From Roseateles oligotrophus (GTDB taxonomy: Bacteria; Pseudomonadota; Gammaproteobacteria; Burkholderiales; Burkholderiaceae_C), in NCBI RefSeq assembly GCF_025717515.1, contig NZ_JAJIRN010000003.1, forward strand, positions 310,001-374,000: a stretch of 64,000 nucleotides of DNA. Direction: 5' to 3'. The position numbers and the translations under genes are program-made. The notes under the pieces were generated by a model, which made no database searches, was not told the origin of the DNA, and was given only the letters and a program-made list of their open reading frames with translations. Positions 62,205 through 64,000 of this stretch are shown in pieces (position 1 is the stretch's first letter; every line of letters starts with the position of its first letter).

Positions 62205-62324
62205 AGAGAGGACATGAACGTTTGTTGATGACAGGGAGGCCGAAAAATCGGGCTGTCGCCGAACGGTCGTGATCCTCACCCCCTCACGCTAGCCAGTTTT
62301 TGACGCAACAAACTCCGACATCCC

Positions 62325-62897
62325 GTGCAAAACGAAGCGACCGCCGACATCACCTTGTTCACCGAGCGCCAGCGCATCGAGCTGATGGGCCTGCCCGAGC
62401 TGATTTCGCTGCCCAACTTGCAAGGCTTTGCCAAGCTGGTGGGGCGTGAGCTGAACCAAGGACGGCGTTTCGGTACGCGGCCGGCGGTGCTCTTGATGGA
62501 TGTGGCGGTGCACGAGCCCTTGGGCGCGCCCGCCGCACCTAGCCAGCATGCCCTGGCCTTGCTCGATGCCTTGGGCGCTCGGCTGCGCAGCCGGGTGCGT
62601 GGCACCGATGTGGTGGCCCGCATTGGTGAGCAGCGCTTTGGGGTGGTGCTGCAAAACGTCGAACGCGCCAATGTGTACGTCATCCAGGAGCGCCTGGAGA
62701 AGGTCTTGGGTGGCGCCTATGAGTTGGCGCCGCATCCGCTTTACGCCAGCTTGGCAAGCGGCATCACCAAATGCGAATGCCCGCGCATCGGCGGCAGCGA
62801 GTTGACCCGAGCCGCCGAAGTGGCGCTGAGTCATTCCCTGCCCGCCCACGCCAGGCAAGCGTCAGCACCGCGGATGGCCGTGCGTCATGCCGGCTAA
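62325..62897 (+). CDS. degenerate GGDEF-domain protein
   Basis: A 190-residue soluble protein consisting of little more than a GGDEF-like fold: ELISLPNLQGFAKLVGRELN, PAVLLMDVAVHE, ARLRSRVRGTDVVARIGEQRFGVVLQN, with IGEQRF where active enzymes have xGGDEF. The signature is lost, so catalysis is unlikely; it could bind GTP or partner proteins. The start is GTG 62325. It is the second degenerate GGDEF protein of the window. It is divergent from the ECF sigma gene. Confidence 0.72.
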   Translation: MQNEATADITLFTERQRIELMGLPELISLPNLQGFAKLVGRELNQGRRFGTRPAVLLMDVAVHEPLGAPAAPSQHALALLDALGARLRSRVRGTDVVARIGEQRFGVVLQNVERANVYVIQERLEKVLGGAYELAPHPLYASLASGITKCECPRIGGSELTRAAEVALSHSLPAHARQASAPRMAVRHAG

Positions 62898-63221
62898 GGC
62901 CCGCATAGCTTAAATTGACCGGCGCCGCAGCGCGCCCAGCAGGCCGAGCCCGGCTTACAAAAGCGGTTGCCTTCGTTACCTGCGGAGAGGTCGAACCTGG
63001 TTTGACTCGGTGCGAATTTGGCCGGTGGCCGGGGTTCGAAAAGTAGCACGCAATTCGGTGCGCGCCATCGTTGCGGCAATGGCCCGGGGCAAGCCCATCC
63101 TGTCAGGCTTCACAGAGTACAAACCCGAACATCGCGAGCCATTCACTTCGAGCTTGCTCGCATCGTTGATACTTGTCGCTTGTGAATGAATCCGCGCTTG
63201 GTGGCGATGAGGACACAAGAG
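62898..63221. other. non-coding region before the propeller sensor gene
   Basis: About 320 bp without a supported gene. Short open frames on both strands have no recognisable product. TTGATA near 63165 may be part of a promoter for the downstream sensor, but no matching -10 is clear. Confidence 0.5.
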
Positions 63222-64000
63222 ATGGCTTTTTGCACCCGCTTGCTATCGTTGTTGTTGCTGCTTGCTGGCCTACTTTTGCTCGCGCCGCCCGCCGTGGCCC
63301 AGGCGCTGAACAGTCTTCGCTTCTCCCAGTTGGGTCTGGATGACGGCTTGCCGAGCCCCTATGTACTGAGTAGCTTGCAAGACAGACATGGCCTGATTTG
63401 GCTAGGCACGACCGGTGGCTTGGCTCGTTATGACGGCCGTCATGTCAGAAACTTCCTCCATGACCCTCTGCAAGCGGCAACGCTGAGCCATTCGATGGTT
63501 CAGGCCTTGCTGGAAGATGGTCAGCGCGCCGTGCTCTGGGTCGGCAGTCGTGGTGGTCTGGACCGGCTTGACCTGTTGACCGAGCGCGTCACGCGGCTGC
63601 GCCTGCCCGCTGAACTGAGTCACCGTGAGCGCCGGGTGCAGGCCTTGGCGCCGGCCGACGCCGGCCGTTTATGGGTGGCTTTCAACGGAGGCCTCTATCT
63701 GTTTGACCCCGACCGTGAGCTATTTACGCCTTGGCACTCGGCGGAGGCACAGGCGAGTGAGCAGCCGGGTGGACAGCCGAGTTCCGGCGGGTCGCGCAGC
63801 ATCGTTGGCACGATGATTTCCGACGGCTTGGGGGGCGTCTGGGTGGCTCGGCGCGACAAGGTTGCTCACATTGGCGCCGGCGCCGACGGCTTCACCGAGG
63901 GTCGCAGCTTCAGTACCACCGCCGGGGCTGGGGGCGAGGGGCTGAGCCCCGTTGATCAGGCGGTGCACCGATTGGCGCTGGATGCCGATGGCCGCTTGTG
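63222..64000 (+). CDS. N-terminal part of a two-component regulator propeller sensor, cut by the window edge
   Basis: Open from ATG 63222 to the end of the window (259 codons). A signal peptide (LLSLLLLLAGLLLLAPPAVAQ) is followed by propeller repeats of the Reg_prop type: LRFSQLGLDDGLPSPYVLSS, DRHGLIWLGTTGGLARYDG, VLWVGSRGGLDRLD and RLWVAFNGGLYLFD. Such periplasmic two-blade-set propellers usually precede a Y_Y_Y domain, a membrane helix and a kinase or GGDEF output beyond the edge. The output type cannot be known from here. Confidence 0.88.
   Translation, partial: MAFCTRLLSLLLLLAGLLLLAPPAVAQALNSLRFSQLGLDDGLPSPYVLSSLQDRHGLIWLGTTGGLARYDGRHVRNFLHDPLQAATLSHSMVQALLEDGQRAVLWVGSRGGLDRLDLLTERVTRLRLPAELSHRERRVQALAPADAGRLWVAFNGGLYLFDPDRELFTPWHSAEAQASEQPGGQPSSGGSRSIVGTMISDGLGGVWVARRDKVAHIGAGADGFTEGRSFSTTAGAGGEGLSPVDQAVHRLALDADGRL

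Noticed and set aside
62214-62228. Four-codon open frame (MNVC) behind AGAGAGGA
   Set aside because: A leader peptide was considered, but it is too short, has no attenuator structure behind it and precedes a weakly started gene.
1-64000. Search for tRNA, rRNA, CRISPR arrays, insertion sequences, integrases and prophage genes
   Set aside because: No cloverleaf-like segments, regular direct repeats, transposase or integrase motifs were noticed by eye. A small RNA gene could still be missed without computation.

Overview
The window is G+C-rich chromosomal DNA of a free-living, aerobic, motile Gram-negative bacterium, most likely a betaproteobacterium of the order Burkholderiales (Roseateles/Pelomonas/Paucibacter/Rubrivivax-like). 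This rests on codon use, two PEP-CTERM surface proteins, a chemotaxis receptor, a bufferin operon, many small regulators and dense gene packing with ATGA-type overlaps. The taxonomic call is inference. I saw no rRNA, tRNA, CRISPR array, insertion sequence or prophage. The content is accessory in character: efflux, sensing, surface proteins and scavenging enzymes, with several decayed gene fragments.

Layout. 1-10 kb: end of an unknown gene, then a minus-strand run (MFS transporter, alpha/beta hydrolase, a Ser/Thr kinase carrying its own Cache sensor and HAMP) and a complete MacAB-TolC-type tripartite efflux operon. 10-14 kb: a DUF4440 gene remnant with an internal deletion, a methyltransferase, a ribosome-hibernation protein, and a MerR regulator divergent from a metallo-beta-lactamase-fold hydrolase and a Vat/CatB-like acetyltransferase. 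14-18 kb: a beta-propeller phytase coupled to a TonB-dependent receptor. 18-25 kb: degenerate-GGDEF plus AraC pair, SugE-type exporter, a GNAT gene fragment, a secreted SUMF1 protein divergent from a CadC-like membrane regulator, a 5'-truncated choice-of-anchor A PEP-CTERM gene and an intact GNAT paralogue. 25-34 kb: three secreted single-Cache proteins (two directly behind a chemotaxis receptor), GST, GNAT, TerB, VC0807-family, CDF and cytochrome b561 genes. 34-45 kb: DUF1579-like/NIPSNAP pair, glycerate kinase, a LysR/membrane-protein junction fragment, penicillin acylase, FapA, an AmpG-like transporter, membrane-tethered CheY, aquaporin Z and a lipoprotein. 45-51 kb: the bufferin operon bufABC, then a peptidoglycan-scavenging operon (AmpG-like, GHL10 lipoprotein, AmiD-like amidase). 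51-64 kb: DUF2332, two Crp/Fnr regulators, sterol-desaturase-like enzyme, glutathione peroxidase, EamA exporter, SGNH-like protein, PEP-CTERM protein, an ECF sigma/Ser-Thr kinase/DP-EP operon, a degenerate GGDEF protein and the start of a two-component propeller sensor.

How they work together. Four functional blocks are clear: MacAB-TolC export; phytate breakdown with outer-membrane uptake; uptake and hydrolysis of cell-wall fragments; and a post-translationally modified metal-binding peptide with its two maturases. A fifth, less understood theme is sensing. Two Hanks-type kinases, one with a Cache/HAMP tail and one coupled to an ECF sigma factor, sit beside free-standing Cache proteins, degenerate GGDEF proteins and a membrane-anchored receiver. 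The most interesting points are the bufferin operon, the inverted-order kinase, the Cache protein trio, a palindromic operator shared by the hibernation-factor and aquaporin genes, and four gene fragments recording deletions.
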